Positions 16,738 to 26,169 of a DNA stretch of 64,000 nt are shown in pieces. The position numbers and the translations under genes are program-made. Below the pieces are notes generated by a model. The model had not been told where the DNA came from. It did no database searches and worked only from the letters and a program-made list of their open reading frames with translations. Within the stretch, counting starts at the first letter, position 1; each line of letters begins with the position of its first letter. This DNA is from Anaerolineales bacterium UBA2395 (GTDB lineage Bacteria; Chloroflexota; Anaerolineae; Anaerolineales; Villigracilaceae): assembly GCA_002343775.1 (NCBI GenBank), contig DDSH01000007.1, forward strand, positions 301,152-365,151, written 5' to 3'.

Positions 16738-17649
16738 TTATCCGACTAGCTGAACGATCGCAACAGTGATGTTATCCGGTCCTCCAGCTGCATTCGCCGC
16801 TTCTACCAAATTCTGGCAGGCGCGGTGCAAAGTAGGCGCATCTGTGATGATGCGGGAAATATCCTTCTCGTTCACCACACCCCATAACCCGTCGCTGCAA
16901 AGCAAAAGGCTGCCCGGCTGCGGGAAGGGAATGGTAAAAATGTCCGCTTCGAGTGTTTCTCCCTGCCCCAACGCGCGGATCAAGACATTACGGTGCGGGA
17001 AATTCTCGGCTTCATCACGGCTCAAATGACCGAGTTCTTCGAGGCGTTTAACAAGTGAATGATCACGGGTCAGCGGATCCAGCCTGCCATCAGGGTAGAC
17101 GGCATAAGCGCGGCTGTCGCCAACGTGACCGATGGTAACCTGCTGTCCGAGTACCAGGGCGGCAGTGACGGTGGTCCCACTGCCTGGTGCTTCACGTTGG
17201 ATGTATTGATGCGCCTCCAGGATCGCGGCTTCCATTACCTCCTGGAGTGATTCTTGAAGAGATTGCGTCGGCATGGTGTAAAGGAACGAGTGAAATTTCT
17301 TCATCACGATGCCGCCGATGATGCGGATGGCGGAATTACTCGCCACCTCGCCGAACTGGTGCCCACCCATGCCATCGGCAACGATATACAAACCGAAAGG
17401 GATACTCTCTGAACTTCCAGAAATGGTGGAAGTCAGGGCAAGAACGCTATCTTCGTTATGCTCGCGCTGCTTGCCAACCGACTGCCCGACGCCGACGATC
17501 AACTGTTTCATTTCATATTTCGGAGTCTGACTGGCAATAATCGAACTGATCTGCTGATCGGTCAGCGGTGCCGTAGTGGCATTATCCGACACCTTCGGTC
17601 TTTCCTGAACTTCCTTACCGCCAAATAATTTTCGAAAGAAATCAGCCAC
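16738..17649 (-). CDS. PP2C-type Ser/Thr protein phosphatase
   Basis: A 303-residue PPM/PP2C phosphatase. After an N-terminal leader (~50 residues) the catalytic domain shows VGVGQSVGKQREHNEDSVL (motif 1 with Asp), IVADGMGGHQFGE (motif 2), IGHVGDSRAYAVYPDG, SDGLWGVVNEKDI and GGPDNITVAIV. These supply the metal-binding aspartates. It probably reverses phosphorylation by the kinase encoded 11 nt upstream. The C-terminus lacks a membrane helix, so it is cytoplasmic. Kinase-phosphatase-FHA gene neighbours are a well-known arrangement in Gram-positive bacteria. Confidence 0.96.
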   Translation of the reverse strand: MADFFRKLFGGKEVQERPKVSDNATTAPLTDQQISSIIASQTPKYEMKQLIVGVGQSVGKQREHNEDSVLALTSTISGSSESIPFGLYIVADGMGGHQFGEVASNSAIRIIGGIVMKKFHSFLYTMPTQSLQESLQEVMEAAILEAHQYIQREAPGSGTTVTAALVLGQQVTIGHVGDSRAYAVYPDGRLDPLTRDHSLVKRLEELGHLSRDEAENFPHRNVLIRALGQGETLEADIFTIPFPQPGSLLLCSDGLWGVVNEKDISRIITDAPTLHRACQNLVEAANAAGGPDNITVAIVQLVG

Positions 17650-17660
17650 AAGAACTCCTT

Positions 17661-19550
17661 TTAAGCAAACAAAGCGTAAACGTGATGGTCTGTCGAGCCA
17701 AAATAAACGATATCATCGAACACAACCGGTGAACCGGTAATGGGGCTCTTCGATTCGAACTTCCAACGCAGCCGCCCTGTGCGATATTCAAGACAATACA
17801 TGCTTCCGTCCACAGAACCGCAATAGACGGAATCTTTATAAACGGCGGGCGAACTGCTAACCTGATTCTCGGTCTTAAACCGCCAGACTTCCTTGGCAGT
17901 GCGAATATCCACACAATAGATGAACCCGTCTGCAGCGCCGATGAAAATGAAATCATCCGCAATCACCGGAGAAGAAATGCTGCCCCTCCCGAGGCGGAAC
18001 TTCCAGATCGCCCAACCGCTTTTGGCGTCCAATGCATACAATGTGCCATCCAACGATGCGACGTAAATGGCTTGTCCCTTCATCACCGGCGAGGACGTGA
18101 TCGAACGTTTCGCCTGGAAACGCCATTTCAACGAGCCACGAAAATCCAGCGCGTAAAACGAACCGGTTTCTGTTCCAAAGTAGATCATCTCATTGGCAAC
18201 CAGCGGCGTGGAATGGATGGGACCATCCGTGGAAAACTTCCAAACCGCCCTGCCGCTGTTGACATTAACCGCATGGAGATCCTGGTCTTCGGATCCAAAG
18301 AAAACATGTCCGTCCGCAACACGCGGCGAGGAGTAAATCTTGCCTTCCGTGTAGTACGTCCAAACCACTTTACCGGTCCGCGTGCCAATCACATGCAAGC
18401 GCTGATCTTCGGAACAGAAGAATACATTATTATCGAAAACCACCGGGCGGGAAACGATACCGCCATCGGTGGGGTATTTCCATTGGAATTGCCCGTCGGC
18501 GGCATTCAAGGCATACAGGTTATTGTCGTAGCAACCGATAAATAAATTGCCCTGGCTTAAGGCAGGGGTGCCGCGAATTTCGTCCTCGCATTTGAACGAC
18601 CACAAAGGTTTCACCCCGCCACTGGAGATCGGCAGGGCAGATGTGATCTTGGAAAGCGCCCCTGTCTTGCGCGCCACATTCATCAAGGCATCTTTCATCG
18701 CATCAGCATTGGGGAAGCGCTCTCCGGGGTTGTATTGAAGCGCGGTATTGACCACCGCTTCAAACTCGACCGAAACATTGGTATTGATGCGTCGGATCGG
18801 TCGCTCTGCAAAAGAAAAAGGCGGCTCGAGGCGAGGGTCACGCCGCGTGATGGTATGATGTAGAGTTGCCCCCAAGGCATAGACATCCGCCAACTGGGTG
18901 GCTTCGCCGCGATATTGCTCCGGCGGGGAATATCCCTCCGTGCCGATCATGGTTCCTTTTTGACCAACCTGGAAGGTTTTGGCAATACCAAAATCCACCA
19001 GAACCACATCTCCATTATGGTTGATCATCACATTGGAAGGCTTCATATCGCGGAAAACGATCGGGTCCGGTTTGTGGCTATGCAGGTATGCCAGCACATC
19101 ACAGAGTTGGATCGCCCAGCTGACGACCTGATCCTCGGGCAAAAACCCATTCGTATCGTTGATGACAGATTCAAGGTCCTTGCCGTGGACATATTCCAAC
19201 ACAAGATACGAACGGTCATCATGCGAGAAATAATCGTAAATTCGCGGAATCGAGGGATGGTTAAGCGTTGCCAGCAGGTTTGCTTCACGCTCAAAGTTCT
19301 GGACAATCGTCTGACGCACAAGCGGATCTGGCGCCATGTTGATCATTTCCTTAACCGCCACCAGCTTGACCACGTTGGGGAAATGCATATCGCGGGCGCG
19401 GTAAACAGACCCCATGCCACCCACGCCGATAACATCCTGAATGTTATAGCGGTTGACCAGGGTCACACCGGGCTGCAACTGCTGGCGCGGGGCAGAATCC
19501 CCCGACCCATGATCCGAGCCGATAGGTGACGTAATGTTTCTAGTTTCCAT
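17661..19550 (-). CDS. Ser/Thr protein kinase with C-terminal PQQ beta-propeller
   Basis: A 629-residue Hanks-type kinase. Kinase domain ~35-300: glycine loop GVGGMGSVY (42-50), Lys67 in VAVKEMI, catalytic FRDMKPSNVM (Asp168), DFG at 186-188, and GTEGYSPPEQYRG. Residues ~310-629 contain seven PQQ-like blades (LYALNAADGQFQWKYP, LHVIGTRTGKVVWTYY, LHAVNVNSGRAVWKFS, etc.). No membrane helix separates the two, so unlike PknB/PknD the whole protein seems cytoplasmic. First gene of the operon. The substrate may be the FHA protein, the J-VWA protein or the response regulator. Confidence 0.94.
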   Translation of the reverse strand: METRNITSPIGSDHGSGDSAPRQQLQPGVTLVNRYNIQDVIGVGGMGSVYRARDMHFPNVVKLVAVKEMINMAPDPLVRQTIVQNFEREANLLATLNHPSIPRIYDYFSHDDRSYLVLEYVHGKDLESVINDTNGFLPEDQVVSWAIQLCDVLAYLHSHKPDPIVFRDMKPSNVMINHNGDVVLVDFGIAKTFQVGQKGTMIGTEGYSPPEQYRGEATQLADVYALGATLHHTITRRDPRLEPPFSFAERPIRRINTNVSVEFEAVVNTALQYNPGERFPNADAMKDALMNVARKTGALSKITSALPISSGGVKPLWSFKCEDEIRGTPALSQGNLFIGCYDNNLYALNAADGQFQWKYPTDGGIVSRPVVFDNNVFFCSEDQRLHVIGTRTGKVVWTYYTEGKIYSSPRVADGHVFFGSEDQDLHAVNVNSGRAVWKFSTDGPIHSTPLVANEMIYFGTETGSFYALDFRGSLKWRFQAKRSITSSPVMKGQAIYVASLDGTLYALDAKSGWAIWKFRLGRGSISSPVIADDFIFIGAADGFIYCVDIRTAKEVWRFKTENQVSSSPAVYKDSVYCGSVDGSMYCLEYRTGRLRWKFESKSPITGSPVVFDDIVYFGSTDHHVYALFA

Positions 19551-19661
19551 CCATTAATTCCAATTTAACGAATTATAGTGTGCGTTGGTGGGAATTGCAA
19601 ACCCTGGGAATTGCAATTTTGTCGGGTAATTGACTTGCAAGGAATCGCGTTCTACGGCACA

Positions 19662-20294
19662 ATGCTGGCTGTGAAGATCCTAGCTGTCAGCGACCAGATC
19701 GTAGACCGCATTTACTCCCTCGCCACCAGCGAACAATTTCAGGATGTGGAATTCATCCTCGGTTGTGGAGACCTTCCCTACACGTACCTCGAATACATCG
19801 TGACGGTGTTGAACAAACCGCTATATTACGTGCCCGGCAACCACGACCCAATGTACAACCCGCAGGATATCCGTTCCAGAGCCGAAGGCTGCTTCAATCT
19901 GGACCTGCGGACGATGTGCCACAAAAAGAGCCTGATCGGCGGCTTTGGCGGTTCCATTCGCTATCGCCCCGATGGCACCAATCAATACACGCAATTTGAG
20001 GCATATTCAAGAGTGGTCAGGATGCTGCCACAGCTGGTCGGGAACCGAATCCGCCACGGGCGCGCACTCGATATTCTGATCAGCCATTCTCCCCCATTTG
20101 GCATCCATGACGACACCGACCGGGCGCACATCGGGCTCAAGGCATTGAACTGGCTCATGCGTATCGCCAAGCCCCGCTACCTGCTTCATGGACACACCCA
20201 CTTCTACCGAAATAACATATCCCAATCGGACTCAGAGGTAGGGTCGACGCGGGTCATAAATGTATATCCATACAAAATCATCGATCTGGTGTAA
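19662..20294 (+). CDS. Metallophosphoesterase (calcineurin-like)
   Basis: A ~210-residue calcineurin-like phosphoesterase. The first metal site is altered from DxH to SDQIVDRIY. GCGDLPYTYLEYIV (GD), VPGNHDPMYN (GNHD), LISHSPPFGIHDD and LLHGHTHFYRN (GHTH) are otherwise conserved. The weak first site, where Asp-x-His would be SDQ-like, suggests changed metal binding. ATG at 19662 is chosen to give the strand LAVKILAVSD at the N-terminus; ribosome-site evidence is poor. Divergent from the kinase operon. Function could be cyclic-nucleotide or phosphoprotein hydrolysis; not determined. Confidence 0.85.
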   Translation: MLAVKILAVSDQIVDRIYSLATSEQFQDVEFILGCGDLPYTYLEYIVTVLNKPLYYVPGNHDPMYNPQDIRSRAEGCFNLDLRTMCHKKSLIGGFGGSIRYRPDGTNQYTQFEAYSRVVRMLPQLVGNRIRHGRALDILISHSPPFGIHDDTDRAHIGLKALNWLMRIAKPRYLLHGHTHFYRNNISQSDSEVGSTRVINVYPYKIIDLV

Positions 20295-20433
20295 TAAGAT
20301 CATTCTTAACAAGAGGATAACAAAACGTTACAAACAAGAAACCACAACCCTGGAATAATGCCCCAAAAGGGTCTTGCGTTTTCGAAGAAAGATATTACAG
20401 TATTAAACAGGAAACCATGCAAAGCGAGTAAAA

Positions 20434-21282
20434 ATGTCAGATGTATTAGATTCAAGAGTGCGTTCCGATTTCAGCCGGGCGCGTTTTAAATCCTTTATCA
20501 ACCAGGTGTTCTCCGTCCTCTCCGGTCAACGCAACAACCTTCTCTCATATGATGATGTCAAGGAAAAACTCCGCATCGGCGGTCCGATCTATCGGGGTGT
20601 GAAAACCGTTCGCACCAATCAGATCGTGGGGAGCCTGAACCGCTATCACGAGTTCGACCGTGCCTTTCTTCCCAAAGAAGACCAGCTGGCAAACCGCTGG
20701 CAAAAGGTGGACCGCGCTTTTTACGAAGACATCCATCTGCCTCCCGTGGTGCTGTACAAAGTTGGTCAGGTTTACTTTGTGGTGGACGGTCATCACCGCG
20801 TTTCTGTTGCCCGCGAGCAGGGGCAGGACTTCATCGAAGCAGAAGTGCGCGAATGCTCCACACGCGTTAATATCACGCCAGATATCAAACCCGAAGATCT
20901 CGAGATCCTCGGCTCGAAAGTGGACTTTCTCGAACGCACTGGTCTGGATAAACTGCGCCCGGATGCCAACATTAAGATCAACATCCCCGATGGCTTCACT
21001 CGCATGTTGGAGCACATCGCCGTGCATCGCTACTTTATGGGCTTGGATTTCAAGCGCGACATTTCCGAACAGGAAGCCGTCGAACACTGGTACGATACGG
21101 TCTATCTGCCCATCGTGGAGATCATCCGCACCAGCGGCTTGCTCGAGGAATTCCCCGACAAGACTGAAGGCGACCTGTATCTCTGGACGCTAGACCATCA
21201 GCATTACCTTTACAAGGAGGAAGGTCAGCCGCTCCAGCCGCCTGAAACTGCAGCCAAGCAATTCATCGAAGAGAACGAGTGA
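20434..21282 (+). CDS. ParB/Srx-like nuclease-fold domain protein
   Basis: A 282-residue protein with a ParB N-terminal-like core (LPPVVLYKVGQVYFVVDGHHRVSVAREQ). The DGHHR box corresponds to the GERR/DGHHR motif of the ParB/sulfiredoxin superfamily. The C-terminal half (~130-280) is helical, acidic and aromatic (HWYDTVYLPIVEIIR, LYLWTLDHQHYLYKEE), with no family recognised by me. It lacks the HTH of true ParB, so a role in chromosome partition is unlikely. It stands alone between the phosphoesterase and the DapA-like gene; a 139-bp gap precedes it. Confidence 0.75.
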   Translation: MSDVLDSRVRSDFSRARFKSFINQVFSVLSGQRNNLLSYDDVKEKLRIGGPIYRGVKTVRTNQIVGSLNRYHEFDRAFLPKEDQLANRWQKVDRAFYEDIHLPPVVLYKVGQVYFVVDGHHRVSVAREQGQDFIEAEVRECSTRVNITPDIKPEDLEILGSKVDFLERTGLDKLRPDANIKINIPDGFTRMLEHIAVHRYFMGLDFKRDISEQEAVEHWYDTVYLPIVEIIRTSGLLEEFPDKTEGDLYLWTLDHQHYLYKEEGQPLQPPETAAKQFIEENE

Positions 21283-21305
21283 ACTCACACCGTAGACAAC
21301 AGACG

Positions 21306-21334
21306 ATAGACCGTGTTATGGTTGCACGGTCTAT
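21306..21334. repeat. Hairpin repeat downstream of the ParB-like gene
   Basis: A 10-bp perfect inverted repeat (21306-21315 and 21325-21334; ATAGACCGTG arm) with a 9-nt loop. It is followed by an A/T-rich stretch on the plus strand, so it may terminate the ParB-like gene transcript. Its flank carries ACGATAGAC, shared with the repeat at 11723-11746. Confidence 0.6.
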
Positions 21335-21366
21335 ATTTAAATTCTTTCATTTACACAGGACATCCC

Positions 21367-22296
21367 ATGACAGATCTTCATCCATTGGCGGGCGTCTATG
21401 CCGCCGCCGTCACACCGTATCTTGGCAAGCCCAAAACGGAAGGGAAATCCGATACCGCCTTTGACTTTGAGTCGCTGGCGGTTTTTCTGCATTTTCTCGC
21501 CTCACGCGGATGCCATGGATTATTGCTGTTCGGCACGACCGGCGAAGGTCCATCCTTTTCGCCTAAAGAACGCGAAGCATTGATGCGTTCACTGCGCGTC
21601 ATCCGCCATCAAGTGAGGGGTTTCAGACTGCTAGCCGGGACAGGAACTCCCAGCCTTTCTGAAACCATCGAGCTGACCAAACTCGCCTACGAACTCGGCT
21701 ACGATGGGACGGTCGTCCTGCCGCCGTATTATTTCCGCAAGGCGACGGAAGAAGGCTTGTTCCAATGGTTCAGCGAGTTGATCGAAAAAGCCGTACCAGA
21801 AGGAAAACATATGCTCGGCTACCACATCCCTGTGATGACGGGCGTGGGCTTTTCGCTCGATCTTTTGGAACGGCTCAAGGCGAAGTATCCAACCCGCTTT
21901 GCAGGCATCAAAGATTCATCACACGATGAAGCGTTTGCCACTGCGGTTGGGCAGCGATTTGGAAAAGAGATGCTCGTCTTGAACGGCACTGATTCGTATT
22001 TCCATCACGCGTTGAAAAATAATGCTCAAGGCGCGATCACCGCCCCTGCAAATTTGATCTCCGATAACCTGCGCGAAGTCTGGGACTTGCACCAAGCTGG
22101 GAAAGACCCTTCTGAGGTTCAGGCAAAAGTGACCGAACAGCGACATTTCCTTGAGCAATACTCACCCATCGCGCCCATCCTCAAAGGGTTGCTGCACAAA
22201 GTTCATGGGCTGCCTCATTGGGAAGTCCGCGCGCCGCTGGAAAATGCGGGCGAGAAAACTATTGAAGATGCTGCGGAAAAATTTTTAAAGTTGTAA
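21367..22296 (+). CDS. DapA-family aldolase (dihydrodipicolinate synthase-like)
   Basis: A 309-residue class I aldolase of the DapA/N-acetylneuraminate lyase family. It shows GTTGEGPSFSPKER (carboxylate-binding GTTGE), the catalytic Tyr152 in LGYHIPV and the Schiff-base Lys182 in FAGIKDSS. The family includes dihydrodipicolinate synthase, KDG aldolase and NAL; the C-terminal half does not settle which. The start at 21367 follows AGGA and gives the standard N-terminus; the frame upstream to 21313 overlaps a hairpin. It overlaps no gene but is 4 nt before the LipM-like gene, so they are co-transcribed. Confidence 0.88.
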   Translation: MTDLHPLAGVYAAAVTPYLGKPKTEGKSDTAFDFESLAVFLHFLASRGCHGLLLFGTTGEGPSFSPKEREALMRSLRVIRHQVRGFRLLAGTGTPSLSETIELTKLAYELGYDGTVVLPPYYFRKATEEGLFQWFSELIEKAVPEGKHMLGYHIPVMTGVGFSLDLLERLKAKYPTRFAGIKDSSHDEAFATAVGQRFGKEMLVLNGTDSYFHHALKNNAQGAITAPANLISDNLREVWDLHQAGKDPSEVQAKVTEQRHFLEQYSPIAPILKGLLHKVHGLPHWEVRAPLENAGEKTIEDAAEKFLKL

Positions 22297-22300
22297 ACCC

Positions 22301-23116
22301 ATGACCATCTGGCGATTAATTCACACTCCCCCATCCAACGGAGCATGGAATATGGCTGTGGATGAATCTGTTCTCGAGCATATCCATCGCGGCGAATCAA
22401 AACCCACATTGCGATTGTATTCATGGGACCCACCCTGCCTTTCTCTGGGGCATGCCCAATCGTTCAAAGATGTGGATGCGGAGCGACTCCACGCTCACGG
22501 CTGGGAAGTCGTCCGCCGCGTGACCGGGGGACGAGCGATTCTACATACTGACGAATTGACCTACTCTGTAACCGGCTCTGCGGAAGACCCAGTCCTCGCG
22601 GGCGGAGTTTTGGAATCTTACAATCGTCTTGCACAGGCATTGCTACACGCCGTGCAATCGTTGAGCGTGCCTGTGGAAATGAAAGAACATGAAGATGGGC
22701 ATACCCAGCAAAATTTGAACCCGGTTTGTTTTGAAGTACCGTCCACATACGAGATCACGGTCAATGGGAAGAAACTCATCGGCTCGGCGCAGGCGCGAAA
22801 AAAGGAAGGTGTGCTTCAACACGGTTCTCTTCCGTTAACCGGCGACCTGACCCGCATCTGCGATGCCCTGATCTTCGCCGACGACTTATCCCGCCATCAG
22901 GCAAAAGAACGGCTACTCGCGCGGGCGACGACCGTCGAATCCGTTCTCGGTGTGGCACCAACTTGGGAGTCTGCCGCTCAGGCTTTCGTCAAGGGGTTCG
23001 AGGCGAAGTTGGGAATCCGATTCGAGCAAGGTGAATTATCCATGTCCGAAATCCAACGCACAGAAGAATTAGTCAAAGAAAAATACGGACATGTGTCCTG
23101 GACAGAACGAAGTTAA
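22301..23116 (+). CDS. LipM/LplA-family octanoyl or lipoate transferase
   Basis: A 271-residue biotin/lipoate ligase-fold protein. Motifs: SWDPPCLSLGHAQ, RRVTGGRAILH (acyl/nucleotide binding) and CFEVPSTYEITVNGKKLIGSAQ (residues 143-164). The Cys143 position matches the nucleophile of Gram-positive LipM octanoyltransferases, so octanoyl transfer from ACP to GcvH-like proteins is the favoured role, over ATP-dependent LplA ligation. The lysine in GKKLIGSAQ is conserved across the family. Downstream asparaginase starts 10 nt later. Lipoate pathway partners such as lipA are not in this window. Confidence 0.88.
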   Translation: MTIWRLIHTPPSNGAWNMAVDESVLEHIHRGESKPTLRLYSWDPPCLSLGHAQSFKDVDAERLHAHGWEVVRRVTGGRAILHTDELTYSVTGSAEDPVLAGGVLESYNRLAQALLHAVQSLSVPVEMKEHEDGHTQQNLNPVCFEVPSTYEITVNGKKLIGSAQARKKEGVLQHGSLPLTGDLTRICDALIFADDLSRHQAKERLLARATTVESVLGVAPTWESAAQAFVKGFEAKLGIRFEQGELSMSEIQRTEELVKEKYGHVSWTERS

Positions 23117-23126
23117 CTGTCTTCCA

Positions 23127-24137
23127 ATGAAAAAACGCGTTTACATCATCTACACCGGCGGGACGATTGGCATGCAGCCCACATCCGAAGGCTATGCGCC
23201 CGCACCTGGTTATTTGGCAGAGCAGATCATGTCCATGCCAGAACTAAAAAGCGACCTGATGCCCGATGTGGATATTCATGAGTATGACCCGCTGCTCGAT
23301 TCGGCGAACATGACCCCCGAAGATTGGTACAAGATCGCCCGCGACATTGGCAATCATTACAACGACTACGACGGCTTCATCATTCTGCACGGCACCGACA
23401 CGATGGCGTACACTGCGTCCGCTTTGCCGTTCATGTTGGAGGGACTGGGAAAACCTGTGGTGCTCACCGGCTCGCAGATTCCGCTGTGTGAAGTCCGCAA
23501 CGATGCGCGCGCCAACATCATCACCGCCTTGACCGTCGCCGCAAATTTCGATATCCCCGAAGTCTGTTTGTGTTTTGGCAATCAACTGCTGCGCGGCTGC
23601 CGCTCGGTCAAGGTCAGCACTGATGGCTTGGATGCTTTCGCCTCTCCCAATCTGCCACCGCTTGGTGAGATTGGCGTGGAGATTCGTATCCACAAAAATT
23701 TGGTATTGCCTGCGCCGCAAAGCAATTTGCAAGTGCAAGAGTTGAAGCAAGTCAATGTGGGTGCGCTGCCGTTGTGGCCCGGAATTCCAGCGCAGGTCGT
23801 GCGCAATTTTCTCCAGCCGCCGCTGCAGGGACTGATCCTGCGAGCCTATGGCGTTGGAAATGGTCCCACCAACAACGCGGATTTTCTCGCCGCCCTCGAA
23901 GAAGCCACCGCCCGCGGAGTGGTGATCGTGGATTGCACACAATGCCTGCGCGGCAGTGTCCACCTTGGGGATTATGCAACCGGTTCCGCCTTAGCCCGAG
24001 CCGGAGTCATCAGCGGCTTCGACATGACCGCCGAAGCCGCGCTGGCAAAACTATCCTATCTATTCAGTCAAAATCTGCCAGTGGATGAAATTAAGCGCCT
24101 GATGCAGACCGACCTTCGCGGGGAACTAACTGCCTGA
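23127..24137 (+). CDS. L-asparaginase, type I
   Basis: A 336-residue cytoplasmic asparaginase/glutaminase-family enzyme. The first catalytic Thr is in IIYTGGTIGMQ (Thr13), the second in ILHGTDTMAYTASALPFML, where TDT(M)A(Y)T is diagnostic. There is no signal peptide, consistent with type I. The start at 23127 follows the end of the LipM-like gene by 10 nt; the longer frame at 23091 overlaps that gene. It converges with trpA, whose stop is only 2 nt away, so no terminator fits between them. Confidence 0.95.
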   Translation: MKKRVYIIYTGGTIGMQPTSEGYAPAPGYLAEQIMSMPELKSDLMPDVDIHEYDPLLDSANMTPEDWYKIARDIGNHYNDYDGFIILHGTDTMAYTASALPFMLEGLGKPVVLTGSQIPLCEVRNDARANIITALTVAANFDIPEVCLCFGNQLLRGCRSVKVSTDGLDAFASPNLPPLGEIGVEIRIHKNLVLPAPQSNLQVQELKQVNVGALPLWPGIPAQVVRNFLQPPLQGLILRAYGVGNGPTNNADFLAALEEATARGVVIVDCTQCLRGSVHLGDYATGSALARAGVISGFDMTAEAALAKLSYLFSQNLPVDEIKRLMQTDLRGELTA

Positions 24138-24139
24138 AT

Positions 24140-24919
24140 TTATTTCCTCAACCCAGATAACGCGCTTCGGAACTCCGCCGCAAACTGCTTCGCTGTTTCA
24201 ACAGGTTTTTGGCTACTCCCGATCATTTTCACACATGCTGAGCCGACAATGACTCCATCCGCAAGTTGACCGACCTGTTTGGCTTGCTCGGGCGTGCCGA
24301 TGCCAAATCCCACACACACAGGCGCGGACGTGTGACTTCGCACGCGAGCAATCAAATCACCAAGATCATTTGAAACTTCCCTGCGTTCCCCTGTCACCCC
24401 CGTAACCGAAACCAAATAGATAAATCCCTTCGCATTTCGGGCAATCGCTTCCATGCGCTCATCAGGCGAGGTTGGCGCGAGCATTTGGATCAACGGCATA
24501 TCGCCATTGATGGATTGAAATTCCTCTGCTTCTTCTAGTGGCAGATCGGGGATGATAAATCCGTCCGTACCTGCTTCCTTCGCATCGCGGATAAATTTCT
24601 CCAATCCGTATGCCAGCATGGGATTGTAATATCCCATCAAAATCAGCGGGATGGTCACGCCGCGCTTGCGGAGTTCCTTCACCGCTTCCAGCGATTTCTT
24701 GACCGTGATTCCTTTTTCCAGCGCAACCTGCGTGGCTTGCTGAATCACAGGTCCATCCGCTAGAGGGTCAGAGAACGACAGACCAACTTCGATCAAGTCC
24801 GCGCCGTTTTTTGCGAGGGCTTCGATGACATCCACAGATGTTTCCAAATCAGGATAGCCCAAAGGAAAGTAGGGCATAAAGATGGGTTTGTTGGCAAAGG
24901 CAGATTCAAGTCTGTTCAT
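24140..24919 (-). CDS. trpA: Tryptophan synthase alpha chain
   Basis: A 259-residue TIM-barrel enzyme that cleaves indole-3-glycerol phosphate to indole and G3P. The catalytic Glu44 and Asp55 appear in LIEVGLSFSDPLADGPVIQ, spaced as in characterised TrpA. The phosphate-binding region VCVGFGIGTPEQ and GVIVGSACVK are present. Last gene of the trp operon. It is separated from trpB by 53 bp of a palindromic TAATGG-type repeat. It partners TrpB in an alpha2-beta2 complex. Confidence 0.97.
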   Translation of the reverse strand: MNRLESAFANKPIFMPYFPLGYPDLETSVDVIEALAKNGADLIEVGLSFSDPLADGPVIQQATQVALEKGITVKKSLEAVKELRKRGVTIPLILMGYYNPMLAYGLEKFIRDAKEAGTDGFIIPDLPLEEAEEFQSINGDMPLIQMLAPTSPDERMEAIARNAKGFIYLVSVTGVTGERREVSNDLGDLIARVRSHTSAPVCVGFGIGTPEQAKQVGQLADGVIVGSACVKMIGSSQKPVETAKQFAAEFRSALSGLRK

Positions 24920-24972
24920 AGTTCCTCATTGTTAGTGAATAGGTAATGGTGAATAGTTTTTCCAATTCACTA
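24920..24972. repeat. Palindromic TAATGG-type repeat in the trpA-trpB gap
   Basis: The gap holds GGTAATGGTGAATAG and its inverted partner CTATTACCCATTACCC around an A/T-rich centre. It is the simple imperfect hairpin repeat class seen in the other trp operon gaps, but with a different core. Confidence 0.6.
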
Positions 24973-26169
24973 TTACCCATTACCCATTTCCTTGATAACC
25001 GTATTCAAATCCTTGTCCCCTCTTCCTGACAGATTCACCAAAATCACCTGATCTTTGCGCATGGTTGGCGCTTTCTTGATGACCTCTGCAATTGCATGAG
25101 ATGATTCCAACGCGGGGATAATCCCTTCGGTGTGACACAAAGTTTGGAAGGCGTTCAATGCTTCTTCATCCGTTGCAGAGGTGTAGAAGGCGCGTTCATT
25201 ATCGCGCAGCATGGCATGTTCGGGACCGACGGCGGCGTAGTCCAACCCTGCCGAAACTGAATGTGTCTCTGCAATTTGACCATCTTCATCTTGCAGTACA
25301 TACGTCCGCGTGCCGTGGATAACACCCACGCGCGCCTTGGTCGCGTCGCCAAAGCGAGCAGCGTGTTTGCCCGAGGCAATTCCGCTGCCGCCTGCTTCCA
25401 CGCCGATCAATTCCACGGCTTCGTCGTTGACAAATCCGCTGAAGACGCCGATGGCATTCGAGCCGCCGCCCACGCAGGCGATGACCGTATCGGGCAAGCG
25501 TCCCGCGTCCATGAGCATTTGCTCACGCGCCTCGCGTCCGATCACAGATTGAAACTCGCGCACAATGGTCGGGTACGGGTGCGGACCCAACGCAGATCCC
25601 AAAAGATAATGTGTATCGCGCACGTTCGTCACCCAATCGCGGATGGCTTCGTTGATGGCGTCTTTCAAGGTCTTCGTGCCTGATTCGACAGGTCGCACCT
25701 CTGCGCCGAGCAACTTCATGCGGAAGACGTTCGGCTCTTGGCGTGCGATGTCCACGGAGCCCATGTACACCACGCACTCGAGTCCGAGCAATGCTGCAGC
25801 GGTGGCGGATGCCACACCGTGCTGACCTGCCCCAGTCTCGGCAACGATGCGCGTCTTTCCCATCCGCTTCACAAGCAAGGCTTGTCCCAATGCGTTATTG
25901 ATCTTGTGTGCGCCCGTGTGCGCCAAGTCTTCACGCTTCAAATAAATTTGCGCGCCGCCCAATTTTTCAGAGAGGCGTTTGGCGTATGTGAGCGGCGTAG
26001 GTCTGCCGACAAATGAAGCCATCAATTTGTCGAACTCCTGATTAAAGGTTGGGTCATTCCGTGCCGAAACGAACTCACTCTCCAACTCGATGAGTGCGGG
26101 CATGAGCGTTTCGGGGACGAATTGTCCGCCGTAGGGACCGAATTTGTGGGGTAATAAAGTGGTTGACAT
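24973..26169 (-). CDS. trpB: Tryptophan synthase beta chain
   Basis: A 398-residue PLP enzyme joining indole and serine. The PLP Lys89 is in [45 protein letters not shown] (phosphate-binding) and the late LSGRGDKDL are all conserved, matching TrpB1 (the alpha-partnered type). Length is standard. It lies between trpF and trpA, in the same orientation, with a repeat in each gap. Confidence 0.98.
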   Translation of the reverse strand: MSTTLLPHKFGPYGGQFVPETLMPALIELESEFVSARNDPTFNQEFDKLMASFVGRPTPLTYAKRLSEKLGGAQIYLKREDLAHTGAHKINNALGQALLVKRMGKTRIVAETGAGQHGVASATAAALLGLECVVYMGSVDIARQEPNVFRMKLLGAEVRPVESGTKTLKDAINEAIRDWVTNVRDTHYLLGSALGPHPYPTIVREFQSVIGREAREQMLMDAGRLPDTVIACVGGGSNAIGVFSGFVNDEAVELIGVEAGGSGIASGKHAARFGDATKARVGVIHGTRTYVLQDEDGQIAETHSVSAGLDYAAVGPEHAMLRDNERAFYTSATDEEALNAFQTLCHTEGIIPALESSHAIAEVIKKAPTMRKDQVILVNLSGRGDKDLNTVIKEMGNG

